Source: Phyto melanocephala (lineage: Eukaryota; Arthropoda; Insecta; Diptera; Rhinophoridae). From it: 64,000 nucleotides of DNA. Where the stretch lies: assembly GCA_941918925.1 (NCBI GenBank), contig OW799235.1, forward strand, positions 33,035,201 to 33,099,200, in the 5' to 3' direction. A program made the translations under genes and the position numbers. The notes beneath the pieces were generated by a model. The model was not told the origin of the DNA. It did not search any database and worked only from the letters and a program-made list of their open reading frames with translations. Below are positions 47,592-58,142 of the stretch, in pieces; positions within the stretch are counted from its first letter, which is position 1; every line of letters begins with the position of its first letter.

Positions 47592-48726
47592 AAGGGTGTC
47601 TCAGTAAGAATGTACTTTTAAAATTTAGTGTCATTCTTTCCCAAGAGGCAACTCTGAAATTTGACAGCTGTCACTTTTGTTTATTTCGATTATTAAAAAT
47701 GGAGCGCTTATGAAAGATGAATTGTGAAAACTTATAACAAAAAAATTGTTAATTTATGCTAAAAGCGTTCTTAAACATTGAACAAATTTTAGTCGAGAAA
47801 GTGCCTCAACCATTCAAAGAGCAGTAAAAAAAATTAATAAAAACAGGGTTCGTTAAAGACAAAAAGACTCCTGAGCGTCATCTTGAAGGTCGATCTCTTA
47901 AAAACATTGCTTTTATAAACGAGAGTGTCGCCAAGCACCCGAAAACTTTAACTCGGCATCGTTCTTGACAAATTAAAATTAAAATTTCACGTAGTACTAC
48001 GCAGCAAATTTTGAGGAAAGACCTCCATCCTTATGCGTGAAAAATTTACCTAACGCAGGAGCTCACCATCATGGTAATTAAGCAAAGTGAAGTCAATGTT
48101 AATTTTTTGAAAAAAAGCAACTTCTCCGATGAATTGCATTTCTATCAGCATGACTTAGTGAATGGACAAAGTAGTCGAATTTTGTGCTCAAAAAATCCCA
48201 CAACAAGCAACTTTCTGGTGCAAATTTTGGTCAGATGGCATGATTGGGCCATCTTTTTTAAAGCATAGGGCCGAAATTGCAGAGATTGTGAAGTGCATTC
48301 GTTACAGGAACATGACAATGTAATTCTTTTGATCTTAACTAGACGACATGGATCTGGGCCACCTACTACATCACGCATCAAAAAGCCCATTTATTGCAGC
48401 ACAAAGTGTATTAAGAAATTCTGATATTAGCTGGCCAATAAGGTTATGCTTGGTCATGGTTTTGTGAAATCTCGGATTTATGCCAAGAAAACAGAAAATT
48501 CGAGATCGATCTCGTCATCGGTGAGATAATGTCACATCGCACATAAAAATTTCATGTAAAAAGTAATGGCCTGTCATCAGAATCGTGGGGGCCATTTGAC
48601 GGATATTTTATTTCATATTTTGGATATGTCCTCCTTACAATCCAATAAAAACATCACAACTATTCCAAAAAAACGTACTTATTAATATACAATCAATGAA
48701 AATTACATTCTTACTGAGACACCCTT
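47592..48726 (+). mobile_element. Full-length but decayed mariner, GGGTGTCTCAGTAAGAATGT ends
   Basis: Left AAGGGTGTCTCAGTAAGAAT and right inverse ATTCTTACTGAGACACCCTT. TA precedes the left end (47590-47591); the right flank TCTA is slightly altered. The transposase remnant between them is on the plus strand. The next mariner begins only 10 bp to the right. Confidence 0.8.
47700..48490 (+). pseudogene. Mariner transposase relic
   Basis: Blocks RESASTIQRAVKKINKNRVR-like residues (47797-47860), NESVAKHPKTLTRHRS (47920-47965), ISRSTTQQILRKDLHPY (47986-48040) and LTQELTIM (about 48050). An FSDELHFYQHDLVNGQSSRI segment (48124-48183, first Asp) lies within an open frame 48071-48268, followed by WPHQATFWC.FWSDG (48195-48240). 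The second and third Asp blocks are not readable. Likely a different mariner clade from the DD41D copies. Confidence 0.6.
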
Positions 48727-48736
48727 TCTATATGTA

Positions 48737-49522
48737 CAAGGTGGGCCAAAAGAAGCCATCCGATGTTGTTTGGCTCTCATTTTTTTTCTAAATGAAAATC
48801 TTGGAGTCTGTTTATTTAATTATGTTTTTTTGAAACTTTAGAATTTTATTAGTCAAGTCGAGAAGAAGATATCGGCTTAATGGGCGCCGTCACAATTGAT
48901 TGCTATACGTGCTCATTTTATGGTATTTTTCATCACTTGCGAGAATCTGTCGCCAGAAGTTCTCGCACTCGTGTCGAATGTTGTCCTTGAGGGCTTCCAG
49001 GGTTTCGGGCTTATTCACGTAAACACGGGACTTCAAAAAAACCCCTTAAAAAAGTTTGAAATGGTTAAATCGGGCGATCTTGCGGGCCAATGTAAATCGC
49101 CAAAACGAGAGATGAGGTGATCCTGTTAGAATCACATGTCCTCCAGTCTTAATTCGTTTAATTGCGGCAGAAAAAACTCGGCTAACATGGCCGTGCACCG
49201 TTTGCTGTTGTCGTTTGACCAGCGGCGTCCTCGAAAAAAAATTAGCCCGATGACTCCTCCAGCGTGAACAGCGCAACATGTAGTCACTTTGAGCGGGTGT
49301 AATGCCTCCTCGTGCATTACTCGAGAATTTTGGGTGCCCCAGAAGCGATAGTTTTGCTTGTTCAGCATCATCGCTCATTATGATTTTGGGGAGTGTATCG
49401 CTCCATGGCTTGTTCACTTGTATTCTACATCTGCCTAGTTCACAAATGTCAAAACAGATTTAACATTGGCCGCCATTTGCAAAAATAAGACCATCTTCCA
49501 ATTATTTTTTTGGCCCATCTTG
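48737..49522 (-). mobile_element. Internally deleted mariner, CAAGRTGGGCCAAAA ends
   Basis: Left CAAGGTGGGCCAAAAGAAGC and right rc CAAGATGGGCCAAAAAAATA, with TA at 48735-48736 and 49523-49524. 786 bp long. The same terminal type starts the mariner at 56024, so two members of this subfamily occur in the window. Confidence 0.8.
48860..49440 (-). pseudogene. Mariner transposase, DD region deleted
   Basis: Minus strand from about 49410: IIMSDDAMLNKQNYRFWGTQ with a one-base shift, ALHPLKVTTCCAVHAGGVIG, FRGRRWSNDNSKRCTAML and LPQLNELRLEDM to 49132. The next readable residues (about 49100-48880) are AGQ.ARSPDLT, FFLRGFFKSRVYVNKPETLE and ALKDNIRHEC. The block holding the second catalytic Asp (QQDGA) is missing at the junction near 49130. 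Confidence 0.7.
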
Positions 49523-49524
49523 TA

Positions 49525-50272
49525 TATCTTTACAAAGCCAAATATTAAACAAATCTAAGTTTCCCCCTTTATTTTACAGTACGAAAACAACGAGCTCCTA
49601 ACTGCAACAGGAATACTCGTACAGAAGTTTTCAGTAGATCCAAAACCAGTTTCCTAACATCAACCTTAATTTATATTTAAATATAGAACTTTAATTAGAG
49701 ACGTAGAATAGTTAAAGAAATATTGAATAGAAAAATTAATCAGCAGTTATTCTCAAAGGGTTTCCCGTAACAGTATTCAGAACAGAACATTTTCGAACCT
49801 AAAATTAGTTTGCGTAACCTCTAAGATAAAAGATTGAAAGATATATATGACAGATACTTTACGTTTGCATTAGACAAAAATTAATGCAATATTGCACTGT
49901 AACGGTTTAAACAAAACTAGTCTATCTCCGATCATTGTTTCACAATAAGTGATGTATTTCCTAACGACTTCTTTTTAAAAAGTTCAGAGACACTGAATGT
50001 TAAAGTTGTGAAATTTTTTTAATTATTGTTTGTATTTGCTTTCACTATAACGTACTTTTGTGCAGCCAAGCAACAAAAGAGAATCAAGCAATAAAATTAG
50101 AGTATTAAAAGTAAGTGCCGCAGATTGTTGTCGTAGTGTTTTCGATAAAGTTGAGGACGCAATTCTGTTTCTATAATTTACAAATGCCTTGTGGTGTTTT
50201 CCATCTGCTCCTTAGAAATAACACTACCTGGCTTGGCCGGTAATTAACAGAGAACTGGTATAATCCAAGTTA
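49525..50272. other. Non-coding DNA
   Basis: A good acceptor-like site (CCCCCTTTATTTTACAG, ending 49579) precedes 25 open codons on the plus strand, but no protein family is recognised; not called. Confidence 0.35.
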
Positions 50273-50401
50273 AACAAGTAAGAGTGCTATATTCGGCCGT
50301 GCCGAATCTTATATACCCTTCACAAGGTGTAGTCATGCAATAACAGTAGTTTGTGTCACCATTCATCCCATATGAAATACGTACATACATATTAAAACAT
50401 A

Positions 50402-51476
50402 CAGTCAAACTTCTCTATAGCGAACTTCTCTATAAAGAAATCTTCTCTATAACAAATAAAATTTGTGAACACAACATTTTTGTAAGCATTTTCATACATT
50501 TTGATCTCCCTATAAAGAACTTTCCTATAGCGAAGTTCTCTCTGTAACGTACAATTTTTTAAGACCTAAATAAAATTTTTCACACTAAATAATCTCTCTA
50601 TTGCGAAGTTTTTAGCAATCGATTTTTTGTATCAATTTAGTCACCGAAAATATAACTGTCAAAAACGTTACATTTTCAACGCTTGCTACGACTGTCACAT
50701 AAAAAAGAAAACAGTGGCATAAGTTTACACACATACGTACGCAGAGCGTGGAATTCAGATGTCAAAAGTGGAACAATTCGTAACTGTTTTAAGAAAGCTG
50801 GATTTCTGATAAATTCTACAGAAACTGCAAATATAGTAGATGAAAATAAACCCATCTGTCAGAGTTATGGTTGGAATTTGCAAACAGCAATAACATTAAA
50901 GGTGTAGAGGTTAAAGATTATGTAAATGTTGATTGCAAAACAATCACCATGGAGTGGATAAAGATATTCTACAAAGCATTTTATTCAGTTACTATGAAGT
51001 CAATCTGACATAGAACAAAATATTTCAGAATTGCCTTTATTTTTCCAAGTACACTCGTCTTTTAACACGATACGAACCTTTTTGGAATCTCAAAACAATG
51101 TACCTGGGATATTTTTTCTCTTCTTAATCATTGTAAAGACTTTGTTGACGAAGAAAAGTGGAAACATCGAAAACAAATGAAAATTACATCTTTCTTTAAC
51201 ACCATATAAAAACTTGCTTTAATATACTTATATTTTTTTTTACATTTAAAGAAAAAAATTTAAATGTGTTCATGTAAAAAAAAAATGTTCTCCAAATATA
51301 AGTAATAATAAAAAATTAATGTGTTCATGTAAAAACTATTTTTTTGTCTTAATAAATATATTTTCTACATAAAAAAAAATTTCTCAAAATTTTCTGCAGT
51401 TTTTCTATAACGAATTTTCTCTATAACGTACAAATTTGACGGTCTCCAACTGCTACGTTATAGAGAAGTTCGACTG
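50402..51476. mobile_element. pogo/Tigger-like DNA transposon remnant, 1075 bp
   Basis: Terminal repeats CAGTCAAACTTCTCTATAGC (left) and rc CAGTCGAACTTCTCTATAAC (right) are flanked by TA at 50400-50401 and 51477-51478. CAGT-starting ends, TA duplication and CTCTATAACGAA-type subterminal repeats are typical of pogo/Tigger elements. The subterminal TTCTCTATAACG motif recurs at least three times at each side. Inserted into DINE copy B. Confidence 0.85.
50683..50907 (+). pseudogene. pogo/Tigger transposase C-terminal fragment
   Basis: HTYVRRAWNSDVKSGTIRNC, then FKKAGFLI, fits the conserved block after the catalytic core of Tigger/Jerky-type transposases (AW..V...TI.NCF.KAGF). The N-terminal CENP-B type DNA-binding domain and the DDE core are absent from the 1-kb element. 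Non-functional. Confidence 0.7.
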
Positions 51477-52084
51477 TACATATATAAAAACATCCCATTG
51501 TAAAATTATAAATTCACGTATGTATGTTAAAAAAACAAAAAAAAAATTTTTAAAAAAATTAAAAAAAAAATTTTTTAAAAAAATTAAAAAAAAAAATTTT
51601 AAAAAAAAATTATTATATATATAATATATATAAAACAAAAAAAAATTAAAAAAAAAATAAAAATATAAATAATATATTAAATAAAAAATAAAAAAAATAT
51701 AAAAAATTAAAAAAAAAAAATTAAAAAAATGTTTTAAAAAATTAAAAAAAATTTTTTTTGGCTCAGCTGGGATTCGATGCCACGTTTTCTCTAACCAGTA
51801 TACACGTTTGTATGTATGTATGTTGTTGTTGTAATGTTAAATAAAATTTCTGATATTTTAATACTTCACCCGAGTCCAAGCGATGTCGGGGGGCTTCAAA
51901 AAGTTGATTTCAACATACACACGGACAAACGGACAGACTGACAGGGCTTAACCGACTCCCCTATTCATAAGCTTTCAGAAAATATATACTTTATGGGGTC
52001 GGAAATCAAAATTGTAGAAATTTCACACGGAATGACAAACCTATATATACCCTTTTTCACTGTGTGAAGGGTATAAAAAAACGA

Positions 52085-53660
52085 TCTGATCTACCGGTGT
52101 GTAGTATTGCAATGTCCATTAATATTTCCTATCAAGGAAAAGGAATCTATTAGGAATTATTATAAACAAGAAAAATAATTTTTGAACTTAACTTTGGTCC
52201 TGGTTTTTACCCAAATAAAAAAGCAATTCAGCATGGCCAAGAAAAAAAATTTTTATTTGTAAGACTGCGTACTTGTTTCCTTGAGAGCAACAATTTCAAT
52301 TTCTAGGCACGTTCTCTTAAAAATCATCTATCCAGAAAACATTACTTGATTAAATTAAAATTCTTTTCTAGTTAAGCACAATATATTAATGAAACTTTTT
52401 TTAAAAGCAAATTTTTTCTATGTGTGCAGATAATATTTCTTTTGAAAAATTGTAAATTTAATAACTTCATTCTCAGAATTTTAAAATGTTGTCATACAAA
52501 GAATTCTAGACATTTTATTAAACAATTTCAAATGAAGTTACAAATAAATATAAAGAAATTAGAATAAAAACATTTACTAGCATGCAGTCATTACAATATA
52601 ATATAGACTAGACTAGATTTCACGTCTTAATTAAAAAGGAATGAACCGCAGAAAATTATGGAAAACCAAAACGAAACTAAAGAGGACTCACGAGAAAAGT
52701 GGTTTCAACTAAGAAGCTCATAAGAAACCGAATAAGATGACTTAACTTGAAATTTTAATTAAATTTTCAGAATCATTTGCAATAATCTTTTTGCAAAACT
52801 TTATGGCAACATAAAATAAATTTCAAATATCAGACGATAGACTAGCGAACACACATATCCGCAAACAAAAATTAAAAAATATTCACTTCTAACTAACTAC
52901 ACCACACAAGCGTTTAAAATAAACACAAGTGTTTGCAATATTTTGTTAATTTTTTTTTTTTGCATTCAGTTTTGCTAAATATGCCATTTATTTTTGATGG
53001 CTGATGGTTTGTTGTCTGTCTGTGTGCTTCATTGTTTCGTTTGTTTTGAATGATTTACTTAACCTCACTCTCGCTGGAAGTGTGTGTGTGTGTTTTTTTT
53101 TAGCTTCATTATTTGGTTTTTATCTTAAAACGTATTACATGTTTCTCTTTATTATTTAGATGCTGTAACATTAGCATGTAAATACCCGTACGATTATATT
53201 TAGGCCACTACCACCGTCCCCATAATCAAGTTACTCTAATCATCCATTCATTTGTAATTTTAACCTATAGTTCCACAATAAAGAGTTAATTAATAATAGA
53301 AACACGATGACAGGCTGTTCTATTTAATTATAAATATATTTTAAGTTGAAAAATTCTCATGTGTACATTCGTACTCGGGAATGAGTAGAGAATGTTTTGC
53401 CAAATAAAAATGTATGCAATTTAACATGTCACTGGCATTATTTTTAAACATAGAATTGAAAAGGGTTTTACTTCTCAAAAAGTAACCGATTGTTTATAGA
53501 ATGCTATATTCAAGAATCAAACTGGTCCTTGAAAGTGTTATAAAGGAAAGCCTTAAAGAAAGAATCTTTATTCTAACGTTCAATATCCTGGGGTCCTTGA
53601 AGTGATAACGACTTAGTATTATTGCTAGTCCGGGTATGTTACCAAGACCTTTGGCTGGTA
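52085..53660. other. AT-rich non-coding DNA
   Basis: No feature recognised; GT run near 53083-53094. Confidence 0.4.
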
Positions 53661-53667
53661 CACAAAA

Positions 53668-54215
53668 CAATCCTGTTCCTCGTACAAAAAGAGGTTAGGG
53701 AGATTTAGAAACCGATTGAGCACATGAGTCGAGTAAATATGATCGAAGGTCTGCATCGCACGCTCATATCGGATGGATCCATGCACGATAAAAGCATGGA
53801 TAGAGACATTAGTATCATTATTGACGGGGCATAAAATAATCAAGGAGTTTAAACTTAAAGAGGTTAGAGAGACTCAGATGCCGATTGAGCGCATGAGTAA
53901 ATATAATTTGGGTAGTTACATCAGTATCTTTAGTGATGGGGCATAGGAGAAGCTGGACCTCGTACTGAAAGAGGTGAGGGAGACTCAGATCACGGTAGAT
54001 TTCAGATCACAGGTTAACACACGCATTAATTCTAAATGTTTTGGGACCTCAATTTAACGAAGATGCTGGCAATAACAAAGGACTGTGGGATTAGGATTTT
54101 CGGCAATCACCAGTAGGCAATATGAAATAATTCTTTCAGTAAAAAACGCAACTAGTAGCGCGGAACTGGGTAGCGAAGGAGGTCAAACAGAGACCCGAGA
54201 TTTTCCCAACAAATC
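53668..54215 (+). mobile_element. I/LOA-like LINE copy 3, rearranged
   Basis: Matches copy 1 from 11652 onward (CCTCGT...GAGGTTAGGGAG, ATTGAGC, GGATCCATGCACGAT, GACATTAGTATCATTATTGACGG). The segment GAGGTTAGRGAGACTCAGAT recurs at about 53690, 53861 and 53969, so the copy was duplicated internally. It then jumps to the 3' part (54005 onward; AAAGGACTGTGGGATTAGGA and GGTCAAACAGAGACCCGAGA). RNase H is lost. Confidence 0.75.
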
Positions 54216-56020
54216 TAATAAGTTTTCTAATTGGCATTGATTATTTATTTTAGTAGGATCAGGCATAAAAAAATACTTTTTGTTTCATCAATAAAATGCT
54301 AGAAAAATAATTATAAATGGAGCTTTTCTATTGGTTTCTGGTGCATTAAATTAACTGCCAGAAAGGATTCTACATTGCAACATTGTAGGAATTATCAAGT
54401 AAAGATTACGCATTGTGTAAAATGTTCTATTGAATAACGTACTTGTCCCTACTTAAGGGTTGGAAAAATGTATGTATTAGGTAAGAGTGAGCAAACCTGT
54501 CAATTCTAGTGTGATCCTAATAAATTTGTGAATACGGAAACATAGAAAGTCAGGTTAATAGAAAATATATTTTGGATTATGTCGACAAAGTGTTGGATTA
54601 TCTAGATCTTAATTTGTTGCGTTACTCTTATCATGAATTATTCTGGTTGTATTTGAACCAACCGGATTATAAAGTCGTAAATCTAAGCCAATAACGTAGT
54701 GTTGACTAAGATTAATACCAATATATACGACGGAGCCATTAATTGAAAATTAATTATTTGAAACCTTGAGACCGTTTAAAGATACGACGATCATTAGAAC
54801 TATAGCAAGCTCTATACATAATTGTTAGATTAGTGTTTAAAATTAAAGATATGCCATTCTAGCTCACACACAGCTTGTTCTATTCCATAGTTTTCCTGCT
54901 TAACGGAGACAAGAGGTTTCATTTGTCTGAAATAGTATATTTTTTCTGAAATCTGGGTGCTATAGTTTTCTTTTAAGTTTTACACTTTTCATCAGTTTTT
55001 TACCAACACCTTTCGCCACGTGGCGTACTTACGTTACTTTTTTATACTTTGATCCTTTTAAGCCTTCTGAATTTAAGGGATCGTTGCATCGCGATCAGTC
55101 AATTCGCTCAATAAGATGTGCGTATTACAATGATGTTTTACTCACAGTGTATATGATATACATATATATTTTTTTAATTTTTGTTCCATGCCAAAATAGA
55201 AGCTTTATCTTTAAGAAAATTGCAGAGATTGAAAACTTTTCACACTACTAATTGACATCTTATGCCGTTCCGTCAAATTGAACTTATCTTACAACACCAA
55301 CAATTTTGCTGATTTAGCGCGTATATACAAGCAAACTCCAATGTCTAGCTTTCTCTAAGTTATATGTTTAGAAAACAGATGCTGACAGCTGATATTTAAT
55401 TGCCGCTTGTAAAATAAAAGCAAATAGTTAGTATGTGTGTATGTTATTTATTAAATGAATTAAAGTTAACAGCTTTTATAAGCAACAAAATTGTTACTTC
55501 TTATTTTATCCATTTCCAGCTTTGGACTTTACCACTTAAGTAATAATTATAGTTAATTTAATTAACACCATAATGTTAACAATTATTTAAGTGGTTGTCG
55601 ATTTGACGATATTGTTTGTTGTCCATTTGATGGATGTTGCATGTATTCTTCAGAGATTTTATTATTTTTATTACATTTTATATCTAAGATAAAGTTAAGT
55701 GTTTACATGTTATTATTTTAAGTTATTTATATGGTTTTAACTTTGCGACATACACTTTGCTGCATATCTATAAGTACACCTTAAGTTTGATATTACGTTT
55801 TCCTAATGCTCGCACAGAATTGCGTGTGCAAAAGCAAGCTGAAAGCAATACAGCCCATAATTAAATCGACGGAAGTAAGGTTAACTAGTTGTGTCAAAAT
55901 GGTGTCATACAGATTTCACTTGACAGCTTGCGCGTAGTGAACTACCAACGTTAATACTTTAACTTTATTTTTTAATATTTTTTATTTGTTGTAACGCCAA
56001 AACAACACAAACATATTTTT
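54216..56020. other. Non-coding DNA, nothing recognised
   Basis: AT-rich, short chance frames only. Confidence 0.4.
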
Positions 56021-56151
56021 TTGCAGATGGGCAAAAGTAGAGCTACCATTTTGATTGCCTAACTCTTTGCTCAAAGAAAAGATAAGTAAGTATGGTTTTT
56101 TAAAAAGTTTATTTAGTCTACATTATTTTTCGTTATGGTTTGAGCTCTTTT

Positions 56152-56853
56152 TATACCCTTCACCTGTGGTGCACAAGGGTATATATAGCTTTGTCATTCC
56201 GTTTGTAATTTCTACAATTTTCATTTCCGACCCCATAAAGTATATATTTTCTGAAAGCTTATGAATAGAGGAGTCGATTAAGCCCTGACCGTCTGTCCGT
56301 CTGCCCGTCTGTCCGTGTGTTGGTTGAAATCAACTTTTAGAAGCAACCATATGTTCCTCAGATCTGTATATAGTATCAATCTCTTGGAAATATCCAGGAA
56401 TGAATCGCTATTGAAATTCAGCACAATCGCCCCATAACTTTCTGAGATATGAGCAAAAAACCACGACCACCTCGTTTTTTTACACAATTACAACAACACA
56501 ATTACAACAAAATTACAAAAAAAAAATATATTAAAAATAAAAAAAAAATAAAAAAAATTACAAAAAAAAAAATAAAAAAAAGTAAAAAAATTTTTGTAAA
56601 AAAATTTTTTAAAAAAATTAAAAAAAAAATATAAAAAAAAAATAATAAAATTTAAATAATATCTTAAATAAAATAAGATAAAATTTTTTTGGCTCAGCTG
56701 GGATTCGATGCCACATTTAGTCTAACCAGTATATACATATGTACGTATTTCATATGGGATGAGTGGTGACACAAACTACTGTTAGTGCATGACTACACGT
56801 TGTGAAGGGTATATAAGATTCAACACGGCCGAATATAGAGCTCTTACTTGTTT
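56152..56853 (+). mobile_element. DINE-1-like Helitron, copy C
   Basis: TATACCCTTCACCTGTGGTG at the start; GACCGTCTGTCCGTCTGCCC microsatellite near 56287-56318; A/T-only tract about 56515-56688; GGCTCAGCTGGGATTCGATG box at 56690; end GGCCGAATATAGAGCTCTTA CTTGTT. The AT tract and box are in opposite relative orientation to copy A (the box reads GGCTCAGC here and GCTGAGCC in A). Confidence 0.85.
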
Positions 56854-56856
56854 TCT

Positions 56857-57378
56857 TCAATTTCGTGACGAATATTGTCTTTAAGATGTTGAATCGTTCG
56901 GGGCTTATTCACATAAACTTATAATTTAAAAAAAACTCCATAAGAAAAAGTCTGGTGCTGTTCAATACGGAGATCTGGCTGGCCATGCTAAATCGCCATT
57001 TCGCAAAATTAGCCTTCGTGAAAAAACGCCATTCAATAAGTCTTTGCTCTTCCATTTCAAGCACAAGAAAATTTTGAATCATGTCTAGGTACCGTTCAGC
57101 AGTAACAGTAACTCTAACTCTAAAAAAAAAAACCAATGATGTTTCCAGCATGAATACCACACAGTTGTTTTTAGTGAATGCCATGAAGTTTCATAAATTA
57201 ATTGAGGATTCTGTATTCCCCAAAACTGACTACTGATGTGGCCACTGAGAAGAAAATGGGCTTCATCGCTCGTTATCAAATCGGAAGAAACATCTTCCGC
57301 CGAGTGGCAATAATAGAACGATTATTTCCAATAAATATTTTTACTATTTCTGCTTGTTCTTGTGGCGTATTTTTGTGC
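56857..57378 (-). pseudogene. Mariner transposase with N-terminal-to-core deletion
   Basis: An ATG at 57378 opens MHKNTPQEQAEIVKIFIGNN, then RSIIATRRK, the ordinary mariner N-terminus. It is then fused to ITSDEAHFLLSGHISSQFWG (about 57275-57216, first catalytic Asp). Next are IQNPQLIYETSWHSLKTTVW, a garbled stretch, VTVTAERYLDMIQNFLVLEM, and after a deletion of the second Asp region, a FAKWRFSMASQI and FFLNYKFM end before the DINE junction. Non-functional. Confidence 0.7.
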
Positions 57379-57458
57379 ATAATAAAATTTGAATGTCTAC
57401 ACAACACAATGGTTAAAGCGAAACTAAGTTAAACGACAAGACTTTTGCTTCACTCGAA

Positions 57459-57717
57459 ATATGTTTTCTGAAAACTTATCAATATGGGAGTCGTTTGAGC
57501 ACTGTACGTCTGTCCGTGTGTGTGTGTGTGTTGAAATCAATATGGGTATCAATTCAAAATCAAAGATGGCGTCAAAAAATTATAAAAAAAAATGGCTTAA
57601 ATTATGAAATCGGAAATCTCAGCTAAGCTACGATGTGGTTATTGTACCTATGTTCATGATAGTGAAGGGTATTAGCCGGTTCGACACGGTCGAATATATG
57701 TAGCATGCTTACTTGTT
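57459..57717 (+). mobile_element. DINE-1-like Helitron, copy D, partial
   Basis: Retains TTTTCTGAAAACTTATCAAT, GGGAGTCGTTTGAGC, a GTCTGTCCGTGTGTGTG run, and the 3' end GTGAAGGGTATTAGCCGGTT ... GCTTACTTGTT. The 5' end and AT tract are missing. It ends about 50 bp from the splice donor of the glypican exon. Confidence 0.75.
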
Positions 57718-57775
57718 TTTACTGAAATGATGACAAAATATCTTAAGAATACAAATTTTCAAAATTCTTACTTAC

Positions 57776-58142
57776 CATTACTAGGTTTTTGTGGTATTTC
57801 CGCCGGATCGATGCCACGACTTTGAAATATATGCGCAACAGCACTGCAATTTGGACTAAATTGTTCGAGGATCGATGAACCTCCAGGAGCAGCTAAAGCT
57901 GCTGCCAAAGGAGGCGATTGAGCTGTTATTGAGTCCAAAGCATGAGCAGAAAGAAAAGGGTTCAATACACCAATAAGTGTTATAGTTAAAACAAGCAAAG
58001 GACGGTAAATATTTCCAGAGTAAAGGCAGTGTTGTTGTTGATGAGGTGATTGCGCGGAGGAGGAAAAAATATTTCTTATTGTGGAGCGGTTTGAAAAGGA
58101 ACTCATTTTGTTGTTATTTAAATTATATGTTCTTGTAAACAT
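57776..58142 (-). CDS. dlp: Glypican, first coding exon (probably dally-like)
   Basis: Glypicans are GPI-anchored heparan sulfate proteoglycans that shape Wnt, Hedgehog and BMP gradients at the cell surface. The exon opens at an ATG (58142; an alternative Met is at codon 13). It carries a hydrophobic signal segment (about residues 46-66, PLLVLTITLIGVLNPFLSA, then HALDS), a variable linker, and NCSAVAHIFQSRGIDPAEIP followed by QKPSNG. The C..V...F.SRG pattern is the first conserved Cys block of the glypican core. The exon ends at 57776 with AATG and donor GTAAGT. The remaining exons, HS attachment sites and GPI signal are outside the window. Assignment to dally-like rather than dally is from the SRGI/EIPQKP wording and is less sure than glypican itself. 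Confidence 0.65.

Larger units (their letters stand above)
50273..52074 (-). mobile_element. DINE-1-like Helitron, copy B, interrupted by a pogo-like element
   Basis: Minus-strand orientation: it starts (at 52074) with TATACCCTTCACACAGTGAA and ends (at 50273) with CGGCCGAATATAGCACTCTT. It contains GGATTCGATGCCACG, an A/T-only tract (about 51528-51762) and the GGACAAACGGACAGACTGAC microsatellite. A pogo/Tigger-like element (50402-51476) splits it; without that insert it is about 727 bp, like copy C. Confidence 0.85.
56024..57450 (-). mobile_element. Mariner relic (GATGGGCAAAAG end) interrupted by DINE copy C
   Basis: GATGGGCAAAAGTAGAGCTACC at 56028 matches the terminus of the mariner at 48737 (GGTGGGCCAAAAGAAGCCATCC). 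The transposase coding lies at 57378-56857 on the minus strand. DINE copy C (56152-56853) cuts the element shortly beyond the KPRTIQHLKDNIRHEI-like block. The right terminus is not resolved; 57450 is the point where DINE copy D begins. Confidence 0.6.

Noticed and set aside
49563..49657. Terminal exon on the plus strand after a strong acceptor
   Set aside because: 25 codons only, no recognised family and no partner exons; acceptor-like sites are frequent in T-rich intron DNA.
51436..51640. Lys/Asn-rich ORFs on both strands
   Set aside because: They arise from the A/T-only tract of DINE copy B and are not coding.
56449..56634. Lys-rich ORF in DINE copy C
   Set aside because: Same AT-tract artefact.
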